Assembly: GCA_025642075.2 (NCBI GenBank)
Contig: JAODUO010001171.1
Location: 70,001-134,000 of the forward strand
Direction of reading: 5' to 3'
DNA length: 64,000 bases
DNA from: Ridgeia piscesae
Taxonomy: Eukaryota; Annelida; Polychaeta; Sabellida; Siboglinidae
A program made the position numbers and the translations under genes. Below, piece after piece: positions 49,960-63,705 of the stretch. Below the pieces are notes generated by a model. That model was given only the letters and a program-made list of their open reading frames with translations. It had not been told where the DNA came from and did no database searches. Numbering within the stretch: the stretch's first letter is position 1; the number at the start of each line of letters is the position of its first letter.

Positions 49960-51553
49960 TGCTCAGCCTAGATGAATACCATGTGATTTTGATAACCTCT
50001 TTTTGATTTTTGCACATAGTAAAACAAGTTATGAACAGGGAAAATTTGTTTCAGGATTAGTAATACTAATTCGATTACAAGCCACATGCTGGCAGCGCAT
50101 GGAAGACAGGAGGATCCCCTTAGGAATATAAAATCTTAGTTTTGGCAACATCTCATCAAGATGTTTTTCACAAACAAAACTATCATGTAATGAAACGTGG
50201 ATATTGACGCGACGTGCAAACATTTGTTGGTGTTGTCTTTCATCGCAATTGTTATTTTATACATGGTATGAACAAGTTACCCTTGTTGACTACGAAAAAT
50301 TATTCCGACCTGTCCCCAACCGGCACGATTTGAATACACTATTTATTATGGAAAACAACAGAGCTGTACAGTGAGATGTCAGTGAGACGTCAACCGTCTG
50401 CCGAAGACAAACACAGACGCCGAGAAGCACACACACAACAACCAAAAGACGACCATGCAGTAATCTCTACAACAACATTAGTTTCTCCCTCTTATAACTG
50501 CCCTCACAAGCTAGGGTGGGGTTGGCTAACCACCCCTGGTGATGCATGCAATGTCACTGTACTTTGTCCCAATTGTTGTTTTTAATGCTAGTAATTGTTG
50601 CCATGGGAACCATGCAGACACGATCGCCCCGTATAGAAGGGCAACGGCGGGAAATTCTTGTGGTTGATGTAGTTGGTAAGCAAATATTGTTACTTCTGAA
50701 CATTTCACATACTATCAGCTACAATCAACTGAGAAGAGCCAAACTTACAAGGCAGTAAAATGATTGGATAACAAGCTCAGCGTCTCTTCCAAATTTCTAT
50801 GATCCGATACGCCAGGGGGCATTGAGACATGAAATCAGCTGAGTCATATCTTGCAAAGATGGCTTCAAACAAAGTGATCTGTTCTTCCAATGTTCACAAC
50901 CTTTCCATTTGTTGCATTCTCGAGATCTACTGGTAGATGTCAGTCGAACATGAGTAGACTTACTAAAGCATTGAATTGCCTCTGCCCATTCCAGAGGGTT
51001 ATTATTGACTACAGCGCCGGTAGAGTATTAGCAAAACATCAGAACATAATCCTCTTGGAAACCTGGCAACAATTTTGCACTGGAAATCATTTAAACGTTC
51101 AACACAGGTTTCCGCAACGTAGTCACAGACATGTTACATGATTAATAACTTAATTAGTTATATGATTAGTTTTGAAAAATTTGTACAATTTGAAATGAAA
51201 ATTAAGCAACTGTCAGGTAGTGATTATGATAGTATAAGTATCTTCTTCACTTCATAATTTAAAAAAAAAATTATATGTAATTAACAATTGACCAATCTTG
51301 TAACATTAAACATTCCATGTTTATAGCAACAAATTTTCATGAAGATTATTTCAGATGTGCAGTTTTTGCTGTGTTCCATGAGAAATTGCCGAATATTCCT
51401 TATGCCTTGTGAGTACCCTATGCACTGCTGGTGTCTCTGATCATATCCCATAATTCCATAAAACACTACTAGACTTGAACAAAGAACACGCTACGTGGGT
51501 GGTAAATGAAACAAGCGGTCAATATACAGCTGCCCTTACTGGCCGTTGGACCC
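49960..51553. other. Convergent intergenic region, including G-alpha 3' untranslated region
   Basis: No gene recognised. A minus-strand AATAAA (TTTATT at 50342) is a possible end of the G-alpha transcript but is not well supported. Confidence 0.4.
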
Positions 51554-51741
51554 TCAAAGGGGCATATTGGCTTTTCGCAGGTTAATCTCGACGATTATGT
51601 TCATAACGTCTCTGATGATACAGCGCATCAGTTCGGTGTCGATTGCACATGACACGTGCGTGTAAACTGTCTTATCTTTTGGCTGCCGTCTCGTAAACTG
51701 GTCCTTGATGAAGGTGAGAGCTTCGCTGACAGAGTTTCCTC
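51554..51741 (-). CDS. G-alpha exon 7 (C-terminus)
   Basis: (G)[19 protein letters not shown] to [10 protein letters not shown] and TGA at 51554-51556. SCAIDT replaces TCATDT. The last residues, which set receptor choice, do not match Gi, Gq, Gs or G12 tails as I recall them. Confidence 0.93.
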
Positions 51742-54700
51742 CTGAAACAGCAGAACGGAGAATCATGTTAATGTCGGTCCCGTCTCAATTTGGGGCATAA
51801 AAGAACCACTGAGGACGACAAGCACCCTGGCAGTGACCACCCTCAGTGCCAGCACAGAAAGGTCAGCTTGGTGTATTTGTTTTAAAAAGACTGACTAGTT
51901 CAATATCAGATTGATAGACAACATTAAATAGTTGTGTAATATTTGACTCTCTTTAAACTACGGTCCCCTTGGTGACACAACTTCCTTTCAAACATATCCA
52001 CACTAAGCCATAGTCATAATTTGTTGTACTTGTGTAATAGTCAAATATAAGAAGTTAATTCCATTAATATACGATCATATAATTAATTAGTGAGATGCCA
52101 CTGTGTTGGTCTTTATAAACATTAAATTGCTCCTCCAATTTATGACAACTAGTGATCAACACCTAAACTACTGCCACCTGGTAATCAACACCTAAACTAC
52201 AGCCACCTGGTGATCAACACCTGAACCAGACAACTCGTCACAGAGCTATTAGATAAGAGCTGGTGCATCCCTCATCCGATGGGACCAAATGCTTTCTATC
52301 TCACACACTGATCTTGCTCAATCTCGAACTTCTCATCATTTAGTACAGTATAAAACAATCAGTGTTATGTTTTGATCCGATCTGTGGGAGGGCGTTGTGT
52401 GCCCGAAGAGACCTACCTCTATTGTGTTAACTCTGCTTGTCATCTAGATAAAAGGATAACTGATTACCTTTGTAATCCTGAAAACACGCGTTCAAAGGCA
52501 CTGATTTTATTCGTTTTTCGAATAAGTCACGTTTGTTCAAGAAGAGAATGAAGTCTGTCTTCACGAGGAAACTGTTGTGGATGACCTCCGTGAAGGAAGC
52601 AAGACTGTCATCCAGGGAGTTCTGAAACACGCAGGTGGGGCCGTCTCATAATGTGGTGGGAAACGCTACATGTTGGTTTAACCCACGTTCCACTAATCGG
52701 AAGTTGAATGATCAGTTGCCAAGTTTTACATTTGAAAAACTACTTAACGAAAATTAGGCAGACCATCGGGCAGTCATAACGATGTCGAATTTGCGTCCTA
52801 ATTTAGTAGCATGTCAACAAGTAATTAACAACCCATTATTTACATAACATACAATAAATAATTCCCTATATCTATGGCTAACTCTTTTTGAAAATTTGTT
52901 TAAACAAACACAACAACAAATATGTAGTGTGTGACATGAGTTTTTACAATCAATATTTACGTTACTCTACAGTTGGATCATATATCCCAAGGTTATGGTC
53001 AGACCCGGTCAGTTAATTACCCCAGATTTGGATCAGTTACCCCAAAGTTCGGTCAGTTACCCCAGAGTTGAGTCAATTACCCCAGAGTTGAGTTATTTAC
53101 CCCACAATTGGATCAGTTACCCCATATTTGGATCAGTTACCCCAAACTTGGGTCAGTTACCCCAGAGTTGAGTAAGTTACCCCAGAGTTGGGTAATTTAC
53201 CCCAGATTTGGACCAGTTACCCCAAAGTTGGGTCAGTTACCCCAGAGTTGAGTAAGTTACCCCAGAGTTGGTTCATTTACCCCAGATTTGGACCAGTTAC
53301 CCCAAAGTTGGGTCAGTTACCCCAGAGTTGAGTTAGTTACCCCAGAGTTGAGTAAGTTAACCTAGATTTGAGTCAGTTACCCCAGAGTTGGGTCAGTTAC
53401 CTCAGAGTTGAGTCAATTACCCCAGAGTTGGGTCAGTTACCCCAGAGTTGGGTCAGTTACCCCAAAGTGGTTCAGTTACCACAGAGTTGAGTCAGTTACC
53501 CCAGAGTTGAGTAATTTACCACAGAGTTGAATCAGTTACCACAGAGTTGGGTCAGTTACCCCAGATTTGAGTCAGTTACCCCAGAGTTGAATCAGTTACC
53601 ATAGGGTTGGGTCAGTTACCCCAGAGTTGAGTCAATTACCCCAGAGTTGAGTCATTTACCCCAGAATTGGGTCAGTTACCCCAGAGTTGGGTCAGTTACC
53701 CCAGAGTTGGGTCAGTTACCCCAGAGTTGAGTAAGTTAACCTAGATTTGAGTCAGTTACCCCAGAGTTGGGTCAGTTACCTCAGAGTTGAGTCAATTACC
53801 CCAGAGTTGGGTCAGTTACCCCAGAGTTGGGTCAGTTACCCCAAAGTGGTTCAGTTACCACAGAGTTGAGTCAGTTACCCCAGAGTTGAGTAATTTACCA
53901 CAGAGTTGAATCAGTTACCACAGAGTTGGGTCAGTTACCCCAGATTTGAGTCAGTTACCCCAGAGTTGAATCAGTTACCATAGGGTTGGGTCAGTTACCC
54001 CAGAGTTGGGTCAGTTACCCCAGATTTGGGTCAGTTACCCCAGAATTGAGTCAGTTACCCCAGAATTGAGTCAGTTACCCCAGATTTGGGTGAGTTACCC
54101 CAGAGTTGGGTCAGTTACCCCAAAGTTGGGTCAGTTACCTCAGAGTTGAGTAAGTTAACCTAGATTTGATTCAGTTACCCCATAGTTGGGTCAGTTACCC
54201 CAGAGTTGAGTCAATTACCCCAGAGTTGAGTCATTTACCCCAGAATTGGGTCAGTTACCCCAAAGTTGGGTCTGTTACCCCAGCATTGAGTAAGTTAACC
54301 TAGATTTGAGTCAGTTACGCCAGAGTTGGGTCAGTTACCTCAGACTTGAGTCAATTACCCCAGAGTTGGGTCAGTTACCCCAGAGTTGGGTCAGTTACCA
54401 CAGAGTTGAGTCAGTTACCCCAGAGTTGAGTAATTTACAACAGAGTTGAATCAGTTACCACAGAGTTGGGTCAGTTACCCCAGATTTGAGTCAGTTACCC
54501 CAGAGTTGAATCAGTTACCCCAGATTTGGGTCAGTTACCCCCGGGGTTGGGTCACTTACTCCATAGTTGGGTCAGTTACACCAGAGTTGGGTCAGTTACC
54601 CCAGAATTGAGTCAGTTACCCCAGAATTGAGTCAGTTACCCCAGATTTGGGTGAGTTACCACAGAGTTGAATCAGTTACCACAGAGTTGGGTCAGTTACC

Positions 54701-57700
54701 CCAGAGTTGCGTCAGTTACCCCAAAGTTGAATCATTTACCCTAGAGTTGGGTCAGTTACCCCAGAATTGATTCAATTACCCCAGATTTGGGTGAGTTACC
54801 CCAGAGTTGGGTCAGTTACCCCAGAGTTGGATCAGTTACCCCTGAGTTGGGTCAGTTAGCCCAGAGTTGGGTCAGTTAGCCCAGAGTTGAGTCAGTTATC
54901 TGTCCCAGGGTTGGAGCAGTTACCCCAGAGTTGGATAATTTACCTCAGAGTTGGGTCAGTTAACCCAGAGTTGAGTCAGTAACCTCAGGATCATGCTAGT
55001 GTATAATTAGTTTTGGAGTGTTCTTGGTTCATTTGGTGCAAGAAAGTTTTTATTGACAATTGGTTTCTATCTCATTCACCAGATGTCACTACTAGTACAT
55101 CACATTCTCACTGAACCTTAATTATGGCATTTAAACTACCACAAAAGATTCTATATAATGTAATGTAGTAAGCATTTTTTTCATTTTTACCTGGATTAAA
55201 AAGTAACCCAGGATTCACATTATCGATTGTAATATATTATGTCATCATGTAACAAAATTTTTGAAACCTCGCGTCAAATCTTCATTTAATTCCCAATATG
55301 CATTGGTTATGGCACAGCATAATTTATTTGTAAATAAATGTTGACATGTTTCGGATAATTGTAATGACACTATAGCAAAAGAGGACACAATTTACTATTC
55401 TCCCGTAACAATCAAACTTTTCTTAGATTGGCAACTTACTAACCAAATATATCACTAATCATCAATTGATATAAGATACTTAATAAAATTTCTCAAAACA
55501 GAGAACATTGTCTTGCAGTCTGTCAAAACCAGTAAATAAAACAGTAATTACACAAGCAGTCATAGGAAAATAAAAATGACTCATATTTCTCACATTCATC
55601 CCCCCCCCCCATAGTGTCAGGATAGCAAAGGCACAGCCACAGTTCAAAGCACTGCTTAAGACACTTTTGTAGATTAGCGTTTCTCTGATATATGATCACG
55701 TGGACTTTATCAAATGCATTTACCCATATGTCATGCAATTAATATTTTAGTTATTTTTCAATATTTATCATATACATGTACTTGTAATTCTTTGCACGCT
55801 GAGGCATAGTAAGTCATGCAGTGAATGTTTGATTTATTTTAAAATTTCATATCGAGGTTTAGATATTTATAATGATTTTTGTTTATTATTTTTCACAGCC
55901 CAGGAGTAGATACAGCACAATGTTCTTAAATTATAAACCTATCAAAATCACTAAATTATTATTAACCTACTAAAATCATGAAATGGACCAGTTTGAGTTA
56001 ACTCAGGTGAGTTTTTGTTTAGTTCCTTGTGTAATGTGCTGCTATTGTCTAAAGTTGATATCAGTGGAGAATTCCTCTATGAGGTTCAAATAGTCAATGT
56101 TCATGGCTTTCCCATAGTACCAACTATGTCCTGGCTAGCATACAAACGTTACATTAACGTTCGTTTCCATTTGGTTAGAACTGTTTGATTTTGGTTATGG
56201 TTAAATCTCTAACGTTTCCAAAAAGTAATTTTTTGGGCTTCTTGTTTGGTTAAAACTGAAACGTTAAACTAACGTTAAATAAAACTAATGAGCAAAATTA
56301 CATTAAAACAACATTTGCATTTAAACATTAAACCAATGTTTCTGCTAAGGTTATGTATATTAACGTTAGACTAATGTTTTCATGCTCTCTGGGGACTGCT
56401 GTGTGTAGTGGGAACCCTTAAGAATGCGACTCGAATATGTGCAATTTATTGGTTTAGTTTTACGGAATTCATGCATACAATGTTACGTAGCCTTTCTAAA
56501 AAGGTTATAAAAAGTTACTAAATTGTAACATAAAAGAGAAATAAGCATTGCTAGTTGATAGAAAAAGACATTAAATTGTAATTTTGGTGATGAAAAGTCA
56601 AAATCATTAAAACAAAAATTTTTATACAATGTTTTCTCGAAAACAAGTTTGCTGACATGTGACTGATTTCAGCAGAAAATGTCACAATCATAAAAAATCG
56701 TATTAAGAAAATTGTAACTGCAAAGCTAAATATTTACCAACATGGCGTCTTCCTCAAGAGTCTCGCAGTAGCCACTGAGAGAGACAAAGAAGAAGACAGC
56801 AGTGACGTCGTCAAAGAAGTGTATCCACTTCTTCCTCTGGTTCATCTGCCCCGCCACGTCTATCACCCTGTAAGAAGGTCAAGGTCAGGTTAGTTAAGGT
56901 CAAGGTCAAGTTCATTAACATTTTAAAATGTTATATGTACTACCTGGTACTTTAACTATTGTGCACGATCATAATTAGTATGATACATAATTCATTATAT
57001 ATATATTTTTTAATTATTTTGTAACTCATTTAAATATTATTTATCATGCATTTTACCTTTTAAAATCTTGTACTACTTTAACTATTGTGCACGATCATAA
57101 TTAAAATGATACATAATTCATTATATATTTTTTTATTATTTTGTAACTCATTTAAATATTATTTATAATGCATTTAAAAATAGTCAGTGCTGTGTTTCAG
57201 TGCTGTTTTAAATTGACAGAAAAGTTCTGGAATCTTGAGTACAGCTGATTATAATTACAGCGTTTTCATTTTTTCTTTAATTATTCAGTTATGCTTATAG
57301 TGTCCAGTCCAGATATGAAAAATAAACATATTTAAGTCGACGGAAGTATCAGTTTTCAAAATAAAAGTTAAAATTGTTTTTCCACTTATACACTTATGGT
57401 TTAGTGGCTATTTACAAGCCGGACTTCATTTAATCATTTATTCCATATCTGTCCGTTTACTCCCGTGACATTCCACTAGTTGCCCAGTTACCTGTATGAG
57501 AGACCGTCTGACACAAATGTGTGTTCCTGGACACCCAAGGTCGGCTTACGGATATAGAGGACATCCATCAGTGTGGGGATGTACACAGGAGTCAACAGCC
57601 TCGTCAGGTGTTCAAGGAAACTGTCACAAGGAAGGAACGGCAAAAACAGTTACAGTTTTACTTCTTTGGTCTCAATATCTGGTGGCCCATTTTCGTAAGA

Positions 57701-60700
57701 TTTTGCGTGTTGAAAGTTGCTTGTAAATGTGTGAATCAGTAAGACATAAGTGTAGTTAACATGATTTAGCAAGGCTGCCAATACAGGAACAGGCTCCCAG
57801 TGAATGTGAACAGTTTATAAGGATATTCAGGTTTACTGGCCAAGAGTTAAGCCCTTAAATATATGCTCAGGTAATGGGAAATAAATGTGTAAACTTTATA
57901 AAAGGTTGTTATGATATATTTGCATGTGTCATGTCATAACACTGTTACATATGTTAAATATGACTTTCATTATAAGCAAATTATAGACATTTTAATGCAT
58001 TAATTTAAGGGAAGGGACTTAGAATTAGTAATGTGAACGAACATCCCTAACATTTCAGGTTTAACACTCATAACAATACAAAAATTACATCCATGGCATA
58101 ATATCCCATGAGTAACACACCATGAGTATTACCTTGGAGTAACACTTCATGAGTAACATCAATAGAGTAAGATTCCAAGAGTAACACACCATTAAAGTAA
58201 TATTCCAGGAGTAACACCCAGGAGTGAAACTCCAGGAGTAACACAAAGGAGTAACACAATTAGTATAACACCCCAGGAGTAATTCACTCCAGTCATAACC
58301 AGGAGTAACACCAATAATGTAACAGCCCAGGAGTAACACTCCAGGAGTAACACAGAGGACTAACACAGAGGAGTAACACAATTAGTATAACACCCCAGGA
58401 GTAACACTCCAGGCATAACCAGGAGTAACACCAATAACATAACACCCCAGGAGTAACACTCCAGGAACAACACTGAAAACATAAACAGCCAGAGTAAAGC
58501 CTTACTATTCTTCCGCTGGTACAAGCGCTGGTTCAAACTCGTGTTTGCGGAGGAGACTATTTCTGACCGCGACATCCCTCCACAGGGCCAGGATCTGGGC
58601 ACAGTACTCCCTCAATCGGACGTAATCGGGTGCTGGCCCACACTCATTCTGTGTCATGCCACAAGGGACCGCCACTATCTCCGCCTCAAGCATCGCCACT
58701 CCTGCACCCACTGGACTCGGACACACCTTTGTGATGTAACGGTGTCGCCACCTGGGGAACATCTCTTGAAACGACCTTGCAAACACCTGGAGGACACAAG
58801 AGGACTTTTAGTGTCTAATGTTATTAAAGGTTTATTCACTGCTAAATGTTCTAGTGTTATCATTCAATCTAATATATGATTACACATATAAACAGTGTTG
58901 TTGCACTTTGAATTTTGCATTAGGAATTAGTTAATCTATTAAAAGGGCGAACATTATAAGTATTGCACTTCTCTTAACTTTTTTCAACAATTGGTATTTC
59001 ATTTATATATGAAAGTGAGTTAACACGTAAAGTGATATAACATAAATATCATGATGATATTCAAACACTATATATGCATGCTTTTGAACACTGTATATAA
59101 GTGGACATTACAGATATTTGAACACTGTATATAAGTGGACTTTGCAGATATTTGAACACTGTATATAAGTGAACATTGCAGATATTTGAACACTGTATAT
59201 AAGTGGACATTGCAGATATTTGAACACTGTATATAAGTGGACATTGCAGATATTTGAACACTGTATATAAGTGGACATTGCAGATTTTTGAACACTGTAT
59301 ATAAGTGGACATTGCAGATATTTAAACACTGTATATAAGTAGACATTGCAGATATTTGAACACTATATATAAGTGGACATTGCAGATATTTGAACACTGT
59401 ATATAAGTGGATATTGCAGATATTTGAACACTGTATATAAGTGGACATTGGAGATTTTTGAACACTGTATATAAGTGGATATTGCAGATATTTGAACACT
59501 GTATATAAGTGGACATTGGAGAATTTTGAACACTGTATATAAGTGGACATTGCAGATTTTTGAACACTGTATATAAGTGGACATTGCAGATATTTGAACT
59601 CTATATATAAGTGGCCATTGTAGGTTTCTGGGCACCTCAGAAATCAACAAACAGTGTTTTTGTAGCGACACTTTTAGAGCTAAGACAAATATTTCAGGTG
59701 TCTAAAAACATATATACATATATGACAGTAGATATAAAAAGTGCATGTAGTAAATTAAAACAAATTATATCTATTATTACAAAACAGTTCGTTCTCCAAG
59801 TGTTTAAGCACCCATATCCCTATCAGCTTTGAATGGATCTGCACCTGATCTAACAAAACCTGTTCCTAACAAGTAGGTCATTGACCAGTGTATTAATGTG
59901 GGTCCATTAAAAAAAATTGGTATGGGTTTTTGGGTACATATGACAGTGTTTTTCCAACCTGGGTAATAAAAATTCACTTAGAAGTAGCCTCAAAATCAGT
60001 GAACAATGATTACTTTGGCAAAGTTAATGAAGTTAGCTCACAGCAGAGATTTAGTATGACTGTTGTTATTACAAACTGGTTACAAACTAGTTACAAACTA
60101 GTACATAAATTACTCTTTGTAAGATTCTTCATGTCACAACTTTGAATCAAACTCCATATTTCCTATAATACTCCAGTTCCTTACTTCGTTCTCCTTCAGA
60201 TTGCATTGACCTTCGAACTTCTTCACATGATCCAGAACAAGATTGAGCGCATCGGAAACGTTCTCATAGATGTCGCCAGTGTGCTTCGATCGCTCATCGA
60301 CGGGAAATCCATCGCCATGATGAATACGAAGCTGCTTGATGAATGTACTCTTTCCAGAGCTGGCGCCACCTAGTGGCAAGCATCAGAATGATCAGCAAAA
60401 CACACAAACAGAGGTATATAACAGTCTTGCTTAAATTGATCATTCCTTGTGTATCTCCAAGAGCTTGGCATCAACTGCCTCTGACAGTACATCAATGTGA
60501 CAGTTATATTAATATTGTATGATCTTAATTATTTATTCACATATTTATTTCAATGACTTTACTACTTGTACTGTACTTAATATAATGTTATTACACAGTG
60601 TTATTATTTCAATTTTAATATGTGTTATATTTATCTATTTACTTATACCTGGACAATAGTCAATTTTATTTAGTAGTAATGAGTGCATGTTTTACCTTTA

Positions 60701-60926
60701 TAGTTTTTAATGATTTTATGTGTGATATTGACAAATGTACCATTGCAAAGCACCCTACAACAATTAGTTGGACTAGGCACTGTATAGAACTATATTATTA
60801 TATTAAACACCCAGGTTATGTGACCTAATATCAAAAGTAACTCATAGTATGACATGACAATATTGACCAATCACATAAATTCTGATATATTTGTTTTTTG
60901 TTTCTTGCATTATATTGAACACACAC

Positions 60927-61002
<76 letters not shown>

Positions 61003-61061
61003 GACATGTACACATACATACACACATATGTATACACACACAAACATGTACACACACAGAT

Positions 61062-61119
<58 letters not shown>

Positions 61120-61143
61120 CATGCATAGCAAACACACTCACAT

Positions 61144-61200
<57 letters not shown>

Positions 61201-61248
61201 AACATACACACACCACACACACACAACACATACACACACACACAAAAC

Positions 61249-61345
<97 letters not shown>

Positions 61346-61411
61346 TACATAGACACACAAACACACCCACACACACATACACACACACACCACACACACG
61401 CACACATGCAC

Positions 61412-61461
<50 letters not shown>

Positions 61462-61482
61462 CACAAACACAAACACAAACAC

Positions 61483-61548
<66 letters not shown>

Positions 61549-62027
61549 ACATACACACATACACACATACACACATACACTTACATAGACATAGACACAC
61601 AAACACACAAACACACACACACAAACATACACACACAACAAACACAAACACAAACACAAACACAAACACAAACACAAACACAAACACAAACACAAACACA
61701 CATACACATACATAGACACACAAACACACACAGAGGCACGCATGCACGCACGCACGCACGCATGCATGCACCACTCACACACAAACATCACACACACACA
61801 AACACACACAACACACACACACACACACACACGATAATAATCCAAGCAATTAGACCAAGCCTCAACACAAAGTGTGTTTACACGATGAAACGGAGGAGGC
61901 TTCAGTTATTACATCTTCACTCACCTAGAACCAGTAGTTGGACTTCCTTCTGTTTCTTCTCGCGGTCTTCGTCCAGTTGATGGTCAATACTCTTACTTCT
62001 TGCAATGGCCGACTGCACCTTATGCAT
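51554..62027 (-). CDS. Divergent heterotrimeric G-protein alpha subunit (7 exons)
   Basis: Exons 61925-62045, 60185-60369, 58506-58786, 57492-57620, 56738-56867, 52468-52621 and 51554-51741 join in phase to 389 aa if translation starts at 62027 (family 350-395). G-alpha signatures in order: [13 protein letters not shown]...VQLLVL; P-loop GGASSGKST (consensus GAGESGKST); helical domain [27 protein letters not shown] and [17 protein letters not shown] (switch I; the catalytic Arg and Mg-binding Thr are kept); [12 protein letters not shown] (consensus DVGGQRSERKKW; the Gln is kept); [10 protein letters not shown] (NKxD intact); [10 protein letters not shown] (consensus TCAT); a C-terminal tail ending KANMPL. 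G-alpha proteins couple heptahelical receptors to effectors at the membrane. No subclass fits well. N-terminal Gly2/Cys3 lipidation sites are not seen, but an upstream exon may supply them. Confidence 0.92.
52141..52235. repeat. Short tandem repeat, about 30-bp unit, 3 copies
   Basis: GTGATCAACACCTAAACTAC / GCCACCTGGTAATCAACACC units. A related pair of motifs occurs at about 48888-48935. Confidence 0.7.
52243..52445 (+). repeat. Dispersed repeat family A, copy 2
   Basis: Diverged copy of 8333-8520, same orientation. Its right end adjoins the donor side of G-alpha exon 6. Confidence 0.65.
52468..52621 (-). CDS. G-alpha exon 6 (NKxD)
   Basis: [20 protein letters not shown], then [19 protein letters not shown] to CFQDYK plus one base. 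NKRD is the guanine-specificity motif. Separated from exon 5 by 4.1 kb containing a 2 kb array. Confidence 0.93.
52982..54988. repeat. 2-kb minisatellite, 20-bp unit, about 100 copies, with higher-order duplication
   Basis: GAGTTGGGTCAGTTACCCCA repeated with many variants. A block of variants starting at 53342 recurs at 53721, offset 379 bp, and partly again near 54290. Intron between G-alpha exons 6 and 5. Confidence 0.96.
54990..56737. other. G-alpha intron, unique segment
   Basis: AT-rich, no exon seen. TTAACGTT-type words recur at 56150-56370. Confidence 0.4.
56738..56867 (-). CDS. G-alpha exon 5 (switch II)
   Basis: (R)[20 protein letters not shown] to [10 protein letters not shown], phase 0 out. 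DVAGQ replaces DVGGQ and MNQ replaces RSE; RKKWIH-F is family-typical. Confidence 0.93.
56950..57176. repeat. 126-bp tandem duplication
   Basis: TTTAACTATTGTGCACGATC starts both copies at 56951 and 57077; small indels in a T run distinguish them. Intron between G-alpha exons 5 and 4. Confidence 0.92.
57492..57620 (-). CDS. G-alpha exon 4 (switch I)
   Basis: (Y)[20 protein letters not shown], then [20 protein letters not shown]. Acceptor GTGACAG, donor GTAACT. Confidence 0.92.
58075..58500. repeat. Degenerate minisatellite of AGGAGTAACACC words
   Basis: Irregular repeats of (CC)AGGAGTAACAC, with a longer duplicated block starting ACACAATTAGTATAACACCC at about 58254 and 58377. Lies just inside the intron next to the exon 3 donor. 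Confidence 0.9.
58506..58786 (-). CDS. G-alpha exon 3 (helical domain)
   Basis: [20 protein letters not shown] to [12 protein letters not shown] plus two bases, donor GTAAGG. Contains a segment ([20 protein letters not shown]) I cannot align with common G-alphas; [17 protein letters not shown] is the conserved helix. Confidence 0.88.
59085..59630. repeat. Minisatellite, 34-bp unit, about 16 copies
   Basis: GAACACTGTATATAAGTGGA followed by CATTGCAGATATTT. Long minus-strand frames over it (up to 160 codons) are repeat artefacts. Confidence 0.96.
60185..60369 (-). CDS. G-alpha exon 2 (P-loop)
   Basis: (G)[20 protein letters not shown] then [20 protein letters not shown] to NLKENE, donor GTAAGG. 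Two substitutions stand out in the P-loop: Ala where G-alpha has the Gly equivalent to Ras Gly12, and Ser where it has Glu. Confidence 0.93.
60923..61832. repeat. Compound CA / TA / CACATA microsatellite
   Basis: About 900 bp: CA then TA, a CA segment, TA again, long CA, a CACATA block (about 61255-61345), a CAAACA block (about 61635-61700) and CA. Intron between G-alpha exons 1 and 2. Confidence 0.97.
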
Positions 62028-62045
62028 GATGCCCCCTTCTTGGGT
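61925..62045 (-). CDS. G-alpha exon 1 of those visible (N-terminal helix)
   Basis: After a TTTCAG acceptor: TQEGGI, then [20 protein letters not shown] to QLLVL plus one base, donor GTGAGT. The Met at 62027 is the only in-frame ATG, but the acceptor and phase-0 entry suggest a preceding exon outside or unrecognised. The acceptor is copied in the repeats to its right. Confidence 0.85.
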
Positions 62046-62492
62046 CTGAAACATGTACAGTGACAGATGGAACTTTGTGGACGATGATTCTTTGGGTCTG
62101 AAATACACACAATGGGTAATGTAACTTTACGAATGACACCCCATTTCTGAAGTACCTACAATTCCATGTAGAACTTTTTGAATTATGAATTCTTCTTGGG
62201 TCTGAAATACATACAATGGGTGATGTAACTTTGTGAATGATGCCACGTTTCTTGGGTCTGAAATACACACAATGGCTGGAGTGAATGACACCCAATTTCT
62301 TGGGTCTGAAATACACATAATTGTGTGTCGAATTTTGTGAATGATGACCTCTTCTTGATGTCTTCTTGGGAAAGAAGCACACATACAGAGACAGACAGAA
62401 TTATGTATATGAAGCATCCCCTTTTGGTATGAAATATGCACAATAGCACTTGGAACTTTGTGAATGATGACCAATTTTCAGGTCTGAAATAC
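62036..62492. repeat. Degenerate minisatellite, about 52-bp unit, 9 copies, spans a splice acceptor
   Basis: CTTGGGTCTGAAATACACAC recurs near 62040, 62093, 62197, 62252 and 62301, with weaker copies near 62148, 62355, 62414 and 62470. On the minus strand each reads ...TTTCAG / ACCCAAGAA, the acceptor and first bases of G-alpha exon 1. Confidence 0.9.
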
Positions 62493-63479
<987 letters not shown>

Positions 63480-63705
63480 GTGTGGATGGGTAGACATTTC
63501 AGCGAACGGGTGGTGGACAGGTAAACAAAATCTAGGTGCAAGTCTTCAAAAATCATAGATATTGTCAATTATGCACCTTGAAAATGGGTGTTTGTGCCTT
63601 ATTTTAGACCATAAAACACATCTCAACTGGCATGTATGTACAGCTGTACATCCACTTGTCCACACGACAAACATGTGACTGGCAAATATTTTATCCTGCT
63701 GACCA
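63480..63705 (+). repeat. Dispersed repeat family C, copy 2
   Basis: Matches 33690-33945 in order and orientation; overlaps the reverse-transcriptase remnant on the other strand, so the family may derive from that LINE or its insertion neighbourhood. Confidence 0.7.

Noticed and set aside
59061..59671. 160-codon minus-strand frame of [17 protein letters not shown] repeats
   Set aside because: Translation of the 34-bp minisatellite; the peptide cycles through all three frames of the unit, which a real protein repeat would not do.
60831..61845. Open frames up to 249 codons of Cys-Val, Tyr-Ile or His-Thr repeats
   Set aside because: Microsatellite translation, as above.
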